From Intrasporangium sp. (GTDB lineage Bacteria; Actinomycetota; Actinomycetes; Actinomycetales; Dermatophilaceae): DNA of 45,521 bases. The notes under the pieces were generated by a model. The model was not told the origin of the DNA. It worked only from the letters and a program-made list of their open reading frames with translations, and did no database searches. The DNA is taken from positions 1-45,521 of the forward strand of contig NZ_JAKDLO010000010.1 of NCBI RefSeq assembly GCF_030452765.1, read 5' to 3'. The position numbers were made by a program, and so were the translations under genes. Each line of letters opens with the position of its first letter. The first letter of the stretch is position 1. Below, piece after piece: positions 6,600 through 14,539 of this stretch.

Positions 6600-7757
6600 G
6601 TGCGCAGTCGGTCATCCTGGTCCGCCGAGGACCTCGCAGAGGTTCGGCGGAGCTTCGCCCGCTTCGCCGAGGAGTACGCGAACCTGCCCCTCTACCGGGC
6701 GATCTGCCTCGGCATGGCTGACGACCCGGAGCCGGCGGCGCTGCTCCTGCACGCCCAGCCCGGCCAGGCCCGGCCCGTGCTCTTCCTGGCCGCCCTGCAC
6801 GATCTCGTGCTTCGTCGCCCCGACCTGCCGGCGGCCCGGTGGTATCCCAGCGTCGTCGGCCCCGACGCAGTGCCGGGCGGTGACCCGTGGCCCGATGTCC
6901 TCGCGACGATCCAGGCACATCGCGAGGAGTTGCGCGAGACCATCGCGACGCGGCGCACGCAGACCAACGAGGTCAACCGGGCCGTCTACGTCGCGACCGT
7001 GTTGGCCCTCGCCTCGGCTGACGTGCCCGCGCGGCCCACCATCCTGGTCGAGCTCGGCGCGAGCGCCGGCCTGCTCCTGGCGGTCGACCGATACCGGATC
7101 GAGCTGCACCGGCGCGGGGTCGCGCTCGTCGTCGGGGATCCCGCGTCACCGGTCCGGTGCCGCGGCGAGGACCGCTCCCCCACTCCCCTGCCGGACCTCG
7201 TCCTGCCACCCATCCGTGGACGAGCCGGTCTCGACCTGGCCCCGGTCGACCTCGACGACGAGGCGTCGGTGCGCTGGCTCGAGGCCTGCCTGTGGCCGGA
7301 TGTCCCCGGCCGGGTCGAACGGTTCCGGGCCGCGATCACGCTGCTACGCGAGAACCGGCCCGCGCTCCACGCCGGTGACATGGCCGGTGACCTCGACGGC
7401 ACGATTGACATCACGCTGGCACAGGCCGGTCAGGCAGGCCGCAGCGGCATCCACCTGATCGTATTCAGCTCATGGGCCCTGACCTACGTGGAGCGGCGGC
7501 GGCGCACCGACATCGCCGAGGTGCTGGCCGATGTCGCCCAGACCCTGGGCGCGGTCAGCTGGGTCACCGCCGAACCCGTCGGGTGCGCCCCTGGCATACC
7601 CGTGCCGAACAGGATGGCCGACGGGATGGACAGCACCGTGCTCGGGGGCCGCCGGTGGCGGCACGGACTGGAGATGCCGGCCGAGGCCTGGGGTACTTGC
7701 CACCCCCACGGCGAGTGGATCGCGCTCAGCGAGAGCGCACTGGGCGGCATACGGTGA
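6600..7757 (+). CDS. DUF2332 family protein
   Basis: This 385-residue protein of the actinobacterial DUF2332 family has no assigned biochemical role. Typical features are an N-terminal helical region (FARFAEEYANLPLYRAICLG), the motif QTNEVNRA near residue 120, then ILVELGASAGLLLAVDRY (about 149-166), which resembles the glycine-rich first motif of Rossmann-type methyltransferases, and a C-terminal CHPHGEWIAL. The start is GTG at 6600; the sequence before it is the promoter region shared with the divergent amidohydrolase. Its stop is 5 bases before the first start codon of the aldo/keto reductase gene, so the two are probably co-transcribed. The methyltransferase-like fold is an inference. Confidence 0.85.
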   Translation: MRSRSSWSAEDLAEVRRSFARFAEEYANLPLYRAICLGMADDPEPAALLLHAQPGQARPVLFLAALHDLVLRRPDLPAARWYPSVVGPDAVPGGDPWPDVLATIQAHREELRETIATRRTQTNEVNRAVYVATVLALASADVPARPTILVELGASAGLLLAVDRYRIELHRRGVALVVGDPASPVRCRGEDRSPTPLPDLVLPPIRGRAGLDLAPVDLDDEASVRWLEACLWPDVPGRVERFRAAITLLRENRPALHAGDMAGDLDGTIDITLAQAGQAGRSGIHLIVFSSWALTYVERRRRTDIAEVLADVAQTLGAVSWVTAEPVGCAPGIPVPNRMADGMDSTVLGGRRWRHGLEMPAEAWGTCHPHGEWIALSESALGGIR

Positions 7758-7764
7758 ACCCGTG

Positions 7765-8601
7765 ATGACATTGCCCACCATGGAGCTCAACGACGCGACG
7801 CGGATGCCGGTCCTCGGCTTCGGCACCTACCCGATGCGGGACGACGATGCCGTCGAGGCGATCGGCTCGGCCCTCGACCTCGGGTATCGACTGATAGACA
7901 CGGCGGTCAACTACGGCAATGAGCGCGAGGTCGGCGAGGCCGTGCGACGCAGCGACGTGCCACGCGACCAGATCTTGCTCCAGACGAAGATTCCCGGGCG
8001 CCACCACGCCTATGACCTCGCCCTCGAGTCGCTGCGGGGGTCGTCCCGGCTGCTCGGCGTCGAGCAGATCGACATCGCCCTGATCCACTGGCCCAACCCG
8101 AGCCGGGGGCTCTACGTCGAGGCTTGGCGCGCTCTCGTCGACGCCCAGCGGGACGGGCTCGTGCGGACGATCGGCGTGAGCAACTTCAAGCAGGAGCACC
8201 TCGCCGCCATCATCGACGCGACCGGCGTCGTGCCGGCCGTCAACCAGGTCGAGCTGCACCCGTGGTTCTCCCAGGAGGACCAGCGGCAGGTGGACGGGCG
8301 GCTCGGGATCCGCACCCAGGCGTGGAGCCCACTCGGCCGACGCAAGAAGCCTCTCGACGCGCCCGCCGTCACTGCCGCAGCGCGGGCGCACGACGTGACG
8401 CCGGCCCAGGTGGTCCTGCGCTGGCATCTGCAGCTCGGCTCGGTACCGCTGCCCAAGTCCGCGACACCGGCTCGGCAGCGCGCCAACCTCGACGTGCTGG
8501 GCTTCGAGCTCACCCAGGCGCAGATGGCAGCCATCGGCGCGCTGAGCAGACCCGATGGTGGGTTCCCCGACCGCGACTCGAACACCCACGAGGAGATGTG
8601 A
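7765..8601 (+). CDS. Aldo/keto reductase
   Basis: This 278-residue NADPH-dependent carbonyl reductase has a TIM-barrel fold. The catalytic tetrad is complete: D45 and Y50 in LIDTAVNYGNE, K75 in LLQTKIPG and H108 in ALIHWP. Cofactor-binding sequences include IGVSNF, VNQVELHPW and the PKSATPARQRANLDV segment, which contacts the 2'-phosphate of NADP. The length and the 2,5-diketo-D-gluconate-reductase-like pattern are normal. The ATG at 7765 directly follows an in-frame GTG (7762), so either could start. It lies just behind the DUF2332 gene in an apparent two-gene operon. The physiological substrate is unknown. Confidence 0.93.
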   Translation: MTLPTMELNDATRMPVLGFGTYPMRDDDAVEAIGSALDLGYRLIDTAVNYGNEREVGEAVRRSDVPRDQILLQTKIPGRHHAYDLALESLRGSSRLLGVEQIDIALIHWPNPSRGLYVEAWRALVDAQRDGLVRTIGVSNFKQEHLAAIIDATGVVPAVNQVELHPWFSQEDQRQVDGRLGIRTQAWSPLGRRKKPLDAPAVTAAARAHDVTPAQVVLRWHLQLGSVPLPKSATPARQRANLDVLGFELTQAQMAAIGALSRPDGGFPDRDSNTHEEM

Positions 8602-8617
8602 CCCTCTCGCGGGTCAC
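8598..8617. terminator. Shared hairpin at the ends of two convergent genes
   Basis: GTGACCC (8598-8604) and GGGTCAC (8611-8617) form a perfect 7-bp stem with a 6-base loop. Each arm contains one TGA stop codon: that of the aldo/keto reductase on the plus strand and that of the YciO-like gene on the minus strand. It can act as a bidirectional terminator. Confidence 0.5.
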
Positions 8618-9234
8618 TGGAAGGGCCTCGGGTCTCCGGCGCCGACCCGCACGACCTCGGCGTAGCCGTTGCTGTAGTCGACGACGGTGGTCGGCTCGAG
8701 CCCGCACTCACCCGAGTCGATGACGGCATCGACGCTGTGGTCGAGCTCCTCCTTGATCGTCCAGCCGTCGGTGAGCGGGTCGTCCATGCCGGGCAGCAGG
8801 AGGGTGCTCGACAGGATCGGCTCGCCCATCTCCCTGAGGAGCTCGCGCACCACGGGATGGTGCGGGATGCGGACTCCGACCGTCCTCTTCTTCGGCTGCA
8901 GCAACCGCCGCGGTACCTCCCTCGTGGCCGGCAGGATGAACGTGTAGGGACCGGGCGTGGCCGCCTTGACCGCACGGAACACGGAGTTGTCGAGGTGGAC
9001 GAACTGTCCCAGCTGGGCGAAATCGGCACAGACGATCGTGAAGTGGTGCTTGTCGTCGAGGTGCCGGATGCGGGTGATCCGCTCCTTGCCCGCCGCGTTG
9101 TCGAGCGAGCATCCCAGAGCGAAGCACGAGTCCGTGGGATACGCGATCAGACCGCCGTCGCGCAGGATCTCGGCCACCTGCCGGATCGCGTGAGGCTGGG
9201 GATCGACAGGATGGACATCGAAGTACCTCGCCAT
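8614..9234 (-). CDS. YciO-type protein of the Sua5/YrdC/YciO family
   Basis: This 206-residue protein has the YrdC-like fold that makes or binds threonylcarbamoyl-AMP, the intermediate for the t6A modification of ANN-decoding tRNAs. Conserved parts are GGLIAYPTDSCFALGCSLDN near the start, RIRHLDDKHHFTIVC (KxR-type ATP-binding region), GPYTFILPAT and KKRTVGVRIPHH. The MARYFDVHP start, the DSGECG segment and the absence of a C-terminal Sua5 domain place it with YciO, whose cellular role is less clear than that of TsaC. The ATG at 9234 fits the family start; a GTG at 9243 is an alternative. Confidence 0.87.
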   Translation of the reverse strand: MARYFDVHPVDPQPHAIRQVAEILRDGGLIAYPTDSCFALGCSLDNAAGKERITRIRHLDDKHHFTIVCADFAQLGQFVHLDNSVFRAVKAATPGPYTFILPATREVPRRLLQPKKRTVGVRIPHHPVVRELLREMGEPILSSTLLLPGMDDPLTDGWTIKEELDHSVDAVIDSGECGLEPTTVVDYSNGYAEVVRVGAGDPRPFQ

Positions 9235-9285
9235 GGGGCACACCCTGCCATGCCTCCGGCGCTGCCGCAGCGACCCGCGCTGCGC

Positions 9286-9669
9286 TCACATGGCCAGCTC
9301 GTCCGCTGCGACCCAGTGCCTGCACGGCTGGGTCGAGTTGGGCCGGACCCCTCGGCAGGGGGGCACCACCTCTGGGGGCACGAGCCGCCCGTCCCAGGCC
9401 CACTCCCACAGCTCCGGCCCGACCCGCCACACGACGTCGGTGACGCTGCAGTCACAGCGGGCGCCCTGCGCCGTGAGCCGGCGGGTCAACGCCGTTGCTC
9501 GCCGCGCCCGGTGTACGCGGAACTGCTCGACCCACCGCAGCGCGTCCGAGCAGCCCTGCAGCCCCACCATCCGGTGGACGAAGCAGGCGAGGCACTCCTC
9601 CGGACGCGGCAGCACCTCCTGCGGCGACTGGATCGGGCGGCGCGTCAACAAGTGGATGACGTTGGACAT
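9286..9669 (-). CDS. DUF2695-like small protein with Cys motifs
   Basis: This 127-residue protein starts at ATG 9669, which follows an AAGGGAG ribosome-binding site by about 5 bases. A longer open frame above it lacks coding character. It has an N-terminal ECLACFVHRMV motif with two cysteines, a central helical region rich in Arg, and GARCDCSVTDVVW, similar to the CDC motif of DUF2695 proteins. A final Pro-rich tail has another Cys and a His. The four or more Cys/His residues suggest a small metal-binding protein, but this is inference. It is divergent from the lhgO-like gene and 51 bases upstream of the YciO-like gene, with which it may share a message. Confidence 0.6.
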   Translation of the reverse strand: MSNVIHLLTRRPIQSPQEVLPRPEECLACFVHRMVGLQGCSDALRWVEQFRVHRARRATALTRRLTAQGARCDCSVTDVVWRVGPELWEWAWDGRLVPPEVVPPCRGVRPNSTQPCRHWVAADELAM

Positions 9670-9832
9670 CGGGGCTCCCTTCGACGGCCCCCACTCTCCC
9701 CGCCGGTCGAGTCCGCGGCACCCGTCCTGCCTGCCGGCTGTGGACGAGGTGAGCCGAGGGAGGCGGCTGTGGACGGCCGACGCAGGCACCCCGGCCCGGC
9801 CCCACCCGGTGCATGAGGGTTACCGTGGGCGC

Positions 9833-11035
9833 GTGGCAGTGGAGCGGGTCGTGGTGGTCGGTGCCGGGATCGTGGGCGCGGCGATCGGCCGCGCGCTGGC
9901 CATGGGGCGGCACGCCACCTCGGTCACCGTGCTGGAGAAGGAGAGCGAGCCTGGCCGACACCAGACCGCACGCAACAGCGGCGTGGTCCACGCCGGGGTC
10001 TACTACCAGCCTGGCTCCGACAAGGCCAGACTGTCCCGTGAGGGGGTGCGCCGACTACGCGACTACTGTCACGCCCGGGCCCTGCCCTACGAGGAGGTGG
10101 GCAAGGTCCTCGTCGCCCTCGACGAGGGTGACGAGAGTCGGCTCGCGCGGATCCATGAGCGCGCCGCCGCCAACGGCGTCCCGGGCTTGCGATGGCTCGA
10201 CGCATCGGAGCTGCGCGAGATCGAGCCGCACGTGCGCGGCCAGGCAGGGCTGCACTCCCCGACCACCGCCATCGTCGACTTCGGCCAGATCGCGGCGGCG
10301 TTCCTCGAGGATGCCCGCAACCACGGCGTCCACCTGCGCACCGGATTCGAGGTCAGCTCGATCTCGGTCGGCCCGACGACCCGGTTGACGGCGGCTTCGG
10401 GAGAGACCCTCGAGGCCGACCTGCTCGTCATCGCGGCCGGCCTGCACACCGACCGCGTGGCCGCCCTCGCAGGCGACTCCCCGTTCCCGCGGATCGTCCC
10501 GTTCCGGGGCGAGTTCCACGAGCTCGTGCCGAGCGCCCGGCATCTCGTCAAGGGCCTCGTCTATCCTGTCCCGGACCCGCGCTACCCCTTCCTCGGGGTT
10601 CATCTGACCAAGCGCGTCGACGGCAACGTCCTGCTCGGCCCCAACGCCGTCCTCGCCCTGGCTCGAGAAGGCTACCGGCGCCATGACGTCGAGGCTCAGG
10701 AGCTGCGAGAGCTGCTGTCGTTCAAGGGGTTCCGGACCTTCGCCCGGGCCAACGCCGCGACCGGCGTCCGCGAGATGTGGGGGTCGCTGAACCGGCGCGC
10801 CTTCATCGCCGCCGCCCGTCGCTACGTCCCCGAGATCACCCCGGCCGACGTCATCCGTGGGCCGGCCGGAGTGCGGGCCCAGGCGATGGACGAGGACGGC
10901 AGTCTCGTCGACGACTTCCGCTTCAGTCGGGTCGGCAACATCTTCGCGATCCGCAACGCGCCATCGCCGGCCGCCACGGCCTCCCTCGCGATCGCCGACC
11001 TGGTGCTCGACCAGCTGGGCCTGGACGAGACGTAA
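9833..11035 (+). CDS. lhgO: L-2-hydroxyglutarate oxidase/dehydrogenase-like FAD enzyme
   Basis: This 400-residue FAD-dependent oxidoreductase of the DAO family is predicted to convert L-2-hydroxyglutarate to 2-oxoglutarate, passing electrons to oxygen or quinones at the membrane. The N-terminus has the FAD Rossmann motif VVGAGIVGAAIG, then LEKESEPGRHQTARNSGVVHAGVYY, a hallmark of this family. The C-terminal motif DEDGSLVDDF and NAPSPAATASLAIA match LhgO. The start is GTG 9833. The only purine-rich stretch upstream (GAGGG) is 13 bases away, so a GTG at 9839 remains possible. Divergent from the DUF2695-like gene. Confidence 0.88.
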   Translation: MAVERVVVVGAGIVGAAIGRALAMGRHATSVTVLEKESEPGRHQTARNSGVVHAGVYYQPGSDKARLSREGVRRLRDYCHARALPYEEVGKVLVALDEGDESRLARIHERAAANGVPGLRWLDASELREIEPHVRGQAGLHSPTTAIVDFGQIAAAFLEDARNHGVHLRTGFEVSSISVGPTTRLTAASGETLEADLLVIAAGLHTDRVAALAGDSPFPRIVPFRGEFHELVPSARHLVKGLVYPVPDPRYPFLGVHLTKRVDGNVLLGPNAVLALAREGYRRHDVEAQELRELLSFKGFRTFARANAATGVREMWGSLNRRAFIAAARRYVPEITPADVIRGPAGVRAQAMDEDGSLVDDFRFSRVGNIFAIRNAPSPAATASLAIADLVLDQLGLDET

Positions 11036-11091
11036 AGCGCCGCGGCCACCCGCCGCCCCGCCCGCTCCGTTCGAGGCGGCAGAGGCAAGCG

Positions 11092-11736
11092 TCAGGCCAC
11101 GCCCGCGACACCAGACACGCCGGACACGCCCGCGACGTCGGCCAGCAGGGCCTCGAACGGCGTGACGTCCTCGAACGGGTCCACCAGCGCCGGGGCGGGT
11201 GCGCCGGTCACCAGCCGGGCCAGGGCCGCCCCGGCCCGCTCGATCCGCTCGGAGAGCCGTCCGGCGTCGGTGCTCCCCCAGTCCTCGGACGCGGCGAAGA
11301 CGGCGACCGGGACGACGAGCGCACCGAGGTGGGCGAAGAGCGGGCGCAACGCATGGTCGATGGCGAGCGAGTGCCGGGCGGTGCCACCGGTCGCACCGAG
11401 CAGGACCGGCTTGTCGCGCAGCGCATCCCTCGGCAGGACGTCGACGAGCATCTTGAACAACCCGCTGTAGGACGCGCTGTAGATCGGTGTCGAGACGATG
11501 ACCGCGTCGGCTGCCGCGATCGTGTCGAGGCGCTCCTGCAGTGCGGGCGAGGCGAAGCCGGTCAGGACGGTGTTGGTCACCTCGTGTGCGAGGCGGCGCA
11601 CGTCGACCACCTCGACGGAGACGGCCCGCCGCCCGCCGAGCACGGCCACGGTGGCCTCCGCGAGCCGGTCGGCGAGCAACCGCGTCGAGGAGGGTTCGGT
11701 GATCCCGGCGGTGATGACGGCGATGCGGGTGGTCAT
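11092..11736 (-). CDS. NAD(P)H-dependent FMN reductase (CE1759 family)
   Basis: This 214-residue flavodoxin-like reductase should supply reduced FMN to the LLM-class oxidoreductase encoded just upstream in the same operon. It begins MTTRIAVITAGITEPSSTRL, the phosphate-binding loop of NADPH-dependent FMN reductases, with STPIYSASYSGLFKMLVDVL (flavin contact) and LLGATGGTARHSLAIDHALR further on. The ATG at 11736 overlaps the stop of the upstream gene by 4 bases (ATGA), and AAGGA lies 7 bases before it. The end of the protein is a low-complexity VAGVSGVSGVAGVA tail from a short DNA repeat. The role as flavin supplier is inferred from the pairing. Confidence 0.88.
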   Translation of the reverse strand: MTTRIAVITAGITEPSSTRLLADRLAEATVAVLGGRRAVSVEVVDVRRLAHEVTNTVLTGFASPALQERLDTIAAADAVIVSTPIYSASYSGLFKMLVDVLPRDALRDKPVLLGATGGTARHSLAIDHALRPLFAHLGALVVPVAVFAASEDWGSTDAGRLSERIERAGAALARLVTGAPAPALVDPFEDVTPFEALLADVAGVSGVSGVAGVA

Positions 11737-12914
11737 CGGAGGTCCTTCTCGGGGGTGCGGGATGGGTCCGGTGACGCCTCGGTGACGACATCGGCGCCCG
11801 CATCGGCGGCCGCATAGACGGTCGCGTCGCGTCCGCCGCCCCCGGCAGCGGCCACGAGAGCGGCGTGCGTCGGCGCGTCGGGGACGCTCGCCGGCTTGCG
11901 CGCCGCGAACTCCGTGCGCAGCACCGGCACGACCTGCTCGCCGAGGATGTCGAGCTGCTCGAGGACGGTCTTCAGCGGCAGACCGGCGTGGTCGAGCAGC
12001 CACAACTGGCGCTGGTAGTCCCCGACGTAGTCGCGGTAGCCCAGGGTGGCCTCGATGACCTGCTGGGGACTGCCGACGAGCAGTGGCGTCTGGGCCATGA
12101 ACTCCTCCATCGAGGGGCCGTGCCCGTAGACGGGCGCCTTGTCGAAGTAGGGCCGGAACTCGCGGATCGCGTCCTGGCTGTTCGGGCGCATGAAGACCTG
12201 GCCGCCCAGCCCGACGATGGCCTGCTCGGCACTGCCGTGCCCGTAGTGCTCGAAGCGGCGTCGGTAGAGCGCGACCATCTGCCGGGTGTGGCTCGCCGGC
12301 CAGAAGATGTGGTTCGAGAAGAAGCCGTCGCCGTAGTAGGCGGCCTGTTCGGCGACCTCGGGGCTGCGGATCGAGCCGTGCCAGACGAACGGCGGCACCC
12401 CGTCGAGCGGCCGGGGGGTGGACGTGAAGGCCTGCAGCGGCGATCGGTAGCGGCCCTCCCAGTCGATGCCGTCCTCGCGCCACAACCGGTGCAGCAGCGC
12501 GTAGTTCTCGATGGCGAGCGGGATGCCGTCCCGGATGTCCTTGCCGAACCACGGGTAGACCGGGCCGGTGTTGCCGCGGCCCATCATCAGGTCGATCCGG
12601 CCCCCCGCGAGGTGCTGCAGGTAGGCGTAGTCCTCGGCGAGCCGGACCGGGTCGTTCGTCGTGATGAGCGTCGTCGACGTCGTGAGGATGATCCGCTCCG
12701 TGATGGCCGCGAGGTGCGCGAGCAGCACGGCCGGGTTCGCGGGCGCGGCGAACGGCGGGTTGTGGTGCTCCCCCGTCGCGATGGCGTCGAGCCCGACCTC
12801 CTCGGCCTTCTTGGCGATCTCGATCGTCGCCATGATCCGCTCGTGCTCGGTCGGCGTGCGACCCGTCGTGGGGTCCGCCGTCACGTCGCCGACGGTGAAG
12901 ATTCCGAACTGCAT
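11733..12914 (-). CDS. LLM-class flavin-dependent oxidoreductase
   Basis: This 393-residue bacterial-luciferase-like monooxygenase uses reduced FMN and oxygen. It starts MQFGIFTVGDVTADPTTGRT and contains ATGEHHNP, LTTSTTLITTNDPVRLAEDY, LMMGRGNTG and FVWHGSIRSPEVAEQAAYYG, all typical of the CE1758 type that pairs with a CE1759-type FMN reductase. The last 50 residues (AAGGGGRDATVYAAADAGAD onward) are low complexity and probably disordered. It overlaps the reductase gene by 4 bases. Only a weak GGGG precedes the ATG. A palindrome 22 bases upstream of the start suggests repression by a small regulator. Substrate unknown. Confidence 0.9.
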   Translation of the reverse strand: MQFGIFTVGDVTADPTTGRTPTEHERIMATIEIAKKAEEVGLDAIATGEHHNPPFAAPANPAVLLAHLAAITERIILTTSTTLITTNDPVRLAEDYAYLQHLAGGRIDLMMGRGNTGPVYPWFGKDIRDGIPLAIENYALLHRLWREDGIDWEGRYRSPLQAFTSTPRPLDGVPPFVWHGSIRSPEVAEQAAYYGDGFFSNHIFWPASHTRQMVALYRRRFEHYGHGSAEQAIVGLGGQVFMRPNSQDAIREFRPYFDKAPVYGHGPSMEEFMAQTPLLVGSPQQVIEATLGYRDYVGDYQRQLWLLDHAGLPLKTVLEQLDILGEQVVPVLRTEFAARKPASVPDAPTHAALVAAAGGGGRDATVYAAADAGADVVTEASPDPSRTPEKDLR

Positions 12915-12936
12915 GTCACGCCCCAGATGGTCGGTA

Positions 12937-12950
12937 GTTGAGATTTCAAC
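12937..12950 (-). promoter_or_regulatory. Palindromic operator upstream of the LLM/FMN-reductase operon
   Basis: GTTGA-GATT-TCAAC is a perfect inverted repeat 22 bases before the ATG of the LLM gene. TTGAnnnnTCAA sites are commonly bound by MarR-type regulators that control flavin oxidoreductase pairs. No such regulator gene lies within the window next to it, so the binding protein must be encoded elsewhere. Confidence 0.42.
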
Positions 12951-13061
12951 ATGGCAACACGGCACCCTTCCGCTACATTCCCGGGCCACCGCGAACCTGC
13001 CGTATGCCGCTCGCCCCCCTGAGCGGCATACCGTCTCCTCCCGCTGTGCCATCCTGACGCG

Positions 13062-13838
13062 GTGAGCGCCGAGATCTCCCCCAAGGACCGCTTCATCACG
13101 GTCTACGGACGCAACCCCGTGCACGAGGTGCTCCTCGACGCGAACCTCGGCGTGGACAAGGTCGTCATCGCCGAGGGGGCCCGTGGCGGCTCGATCCGTC
13201 AGATCGAGCAGGCCGCCCGACGGCGCGGGGTGCCGGTGCAACGGGCCTCCGCCGAGCGGGTCAAGAAGCTGGCCGGCAACGGCCGGCAGGACCAGGGCGT
13301 CTTCGCCGATGTGCTCGCGCCCCGGATGCGCCCGCTCGACCTGGCGCTGGACGCCGGTCCGCTCGCGGTCGTCCTCGTCCTCGACGGGATCACGACACCC
13401 GCCAATGTCGGGATGATCATCCGCTCGGCGACCGCGGCGGGGCTCGACGGCATCGTCGTTCCGCGGCGCGGCGTCGCATCCCTCGACCCGCTCGTCGTCA
13501 AGGCCTCAGCCGGGGTCGCCTTCCGGGCGCCGATCCTCAAGTGCGCGACGGCCACCGAAGCCGTGGGCCTGCTACGGGAGCACGGGTTCCATGTCGTCGG
13601 GCTCGACGCCGCCGGGGAAGCGGACCTGTTCACCGCGCGGCTGCCGCGCCGGGTCGCGTTCGTCCTCGGCAGTGAGACCGCAGGGCTCGGTGAGCAGGTG
13701 CGCACCCTCGTCGACGAATGGGTCTCGATCCCGATGGCCTCTGGCGTCGAGTCCCTCAACGTCGCCGCGGCCGCAGCCGTCGTCTGCTTCGAGTTGGTGC
13801 GCCGGGCCCGGGTCGGTTCCGGCACCGGTCTAGATTGA
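13062..13838 (+). CDS. SpoU/TrmH-family RNA 2'-O-methyltransferase
   Basis: This 258-residue SPOUT methyltransferase transfers a methyl group from S-adenosylmethionine to a ribose 2'-OH of tRNA or rRNA. All three knot motifs are present: DGITTPANVGMIIRSATAAG (motif 1, with the catalytic Arg), VLGSETAGLGEQV (motif 2) and IPMASGVESLNVAAAAAVVC (motif 3). The N-terminal part (YGRNPVHEVL onwards) is the small substrate-binding domain of RlmB/TrmH-like enzymes. The GTG start at 13062 is weakly supported, with no strong ribosome-binding site. Six bases separate its stop from the phosphatase ATG, so they are co-transcribed. Whether it acts on 23S rRNA or tRNA is not decided by sequence. Confidence 0.9.
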   Translation: MSAEISPKDRFITVYGRNPVHEVLLDANLGVDKVVIAEGARGGSIRQIEQAARRRGVPVQRASAERVKKLAGNGRQDQGVFADVLAPRMRPLDLALDAGPLAVVLVLDGITTPANVGMIIRSATAAGLDGIVVPRRGVASLDPLVVKASAGVAFRAPILKCATATEAVGLLREHGFHVVGLDAAGEADLFTARLPRRVAFVLGSETAGLGEQVRTLVDEWVSIPMASGVESLNVAAAAAVVCFELVRRARVGSGTGLD

Positions 13839-13843
13839 GGCAC

Positions 13844-14473
13844 ATGCGCGAGCCCGACGGTGTCGTCCCCGGGAACATCTACCTGTTCCGGCACGGTGAG
13901 ACCGAATGGTCCCTGACCGGCCAGCACACGGGCACGACCGACCTGCCGCTGCTGCCGGAGGGCGAACAGGCCGCCCGGGAGCTGGCCGACATCCTGGACG
14001 GCCACCCGTTCGAACGGGTCCTCGTCTCGCCGCTGCAGCGGGCCAGGCGCACGGCAGAGCTCGCCGGGGTCGGCGCCTTCGAGGTGGAGCCGCTGCTGCG
14101 CGAGTGGGACTACGGCGCCTACGAGGGCATCACCACCCCCCAGATCAGCAGTCGGCTCGGGCACCGGTGGGAGCTCTTCGAGGACGGGGTCACCCCGGGG
14201 GCCACACCGGGCGAGACCGTCGAGCAGGTGTCCGAGCGATGCCAGCAGGTCATCGACAAGGTCTGGGCCTCCCTCGAGCACGGCGACGTCGCCCTATTCG
14301 GGCATGGCCATGCGCTGCGGGTGCTGGCCGCCACCTACCTGCAGGTCGATCCCCGGTTCGCGGCCCACCTCGTCATGGACGCCGGCTCGATGAGCGTGCT
14401 GACCCACCACCGCACCACGCGGTGCCTCGGCGCCTTCAACATCTCGCCCTGGCGCATCTTCCGCCAGCGCTGA
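13844..14473 (+). CDS. Histidine phosphatase family protein (phosphoglycerate-mutase-like)
   Basis: This 209-residue enzyme has the RHG signature LFRHGETEWS (R16, H17 as phospho-acceptor). SPLQRARRTAELAG supplies the second Arg, EWDYGAYEGIT the acidic residue, and LFGHGHALRVLAATY the second catalytic His. It fits acid-phosphatase-type members such as broad-specificity sugar or nucleotide phosphatases. The substrate is open. The ATG is 5 bases after the RNA methyltransferase stop, with GAGG overlapping that stop as a likely ribosome-binding site. Confidence 0.9.
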   Translation: MREPDGVVPGNIYLFRHGETEWSLTGQHTGTTDLPLLPEGEQAARELADILDGHPFERVLVSPLQRARRTAELAGVGAFEVEPLLREWDYGAYEGITTPQISSRLGHRWELFEDGVTPGATPGETVEQVSERCQQVIDKVWASLEHGDVALFGHGHALRVLAATYLQVDPRFAAHLVMDAGSMSVLTHHRTTRCLGAFNISPWRIFRQR

Positions 14474-14498
14474 CCCGTCGCGCCCCCGCCACACGACC

Positions 14499-14521
14499 GA
14501 GCCGCGCTAGCCAGCCGGCTC
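14499..14521. terminator. Weak hairpin between convergent phosphatase and ligase genes
   Basis: GAGCCG (14499-14504) and CGGCTC (14516-14521) pair over 6 bp with an 11-base loop, in the 66-base gap between two converging genes. No T-run is present. Confidence 0.3.
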
Positions 14522-14539
14522 ACCCCCGATGCACGCCGC

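Noticed and set aside
9233-9832. N-terminal extension of the lhgO-like gene by about 200 codons
   Set aside because: The extension runs antisense through the DUF2695-like gene and the true N-terminus (FAD-binding VVGAGIVGAA) begins after GTG 9833.
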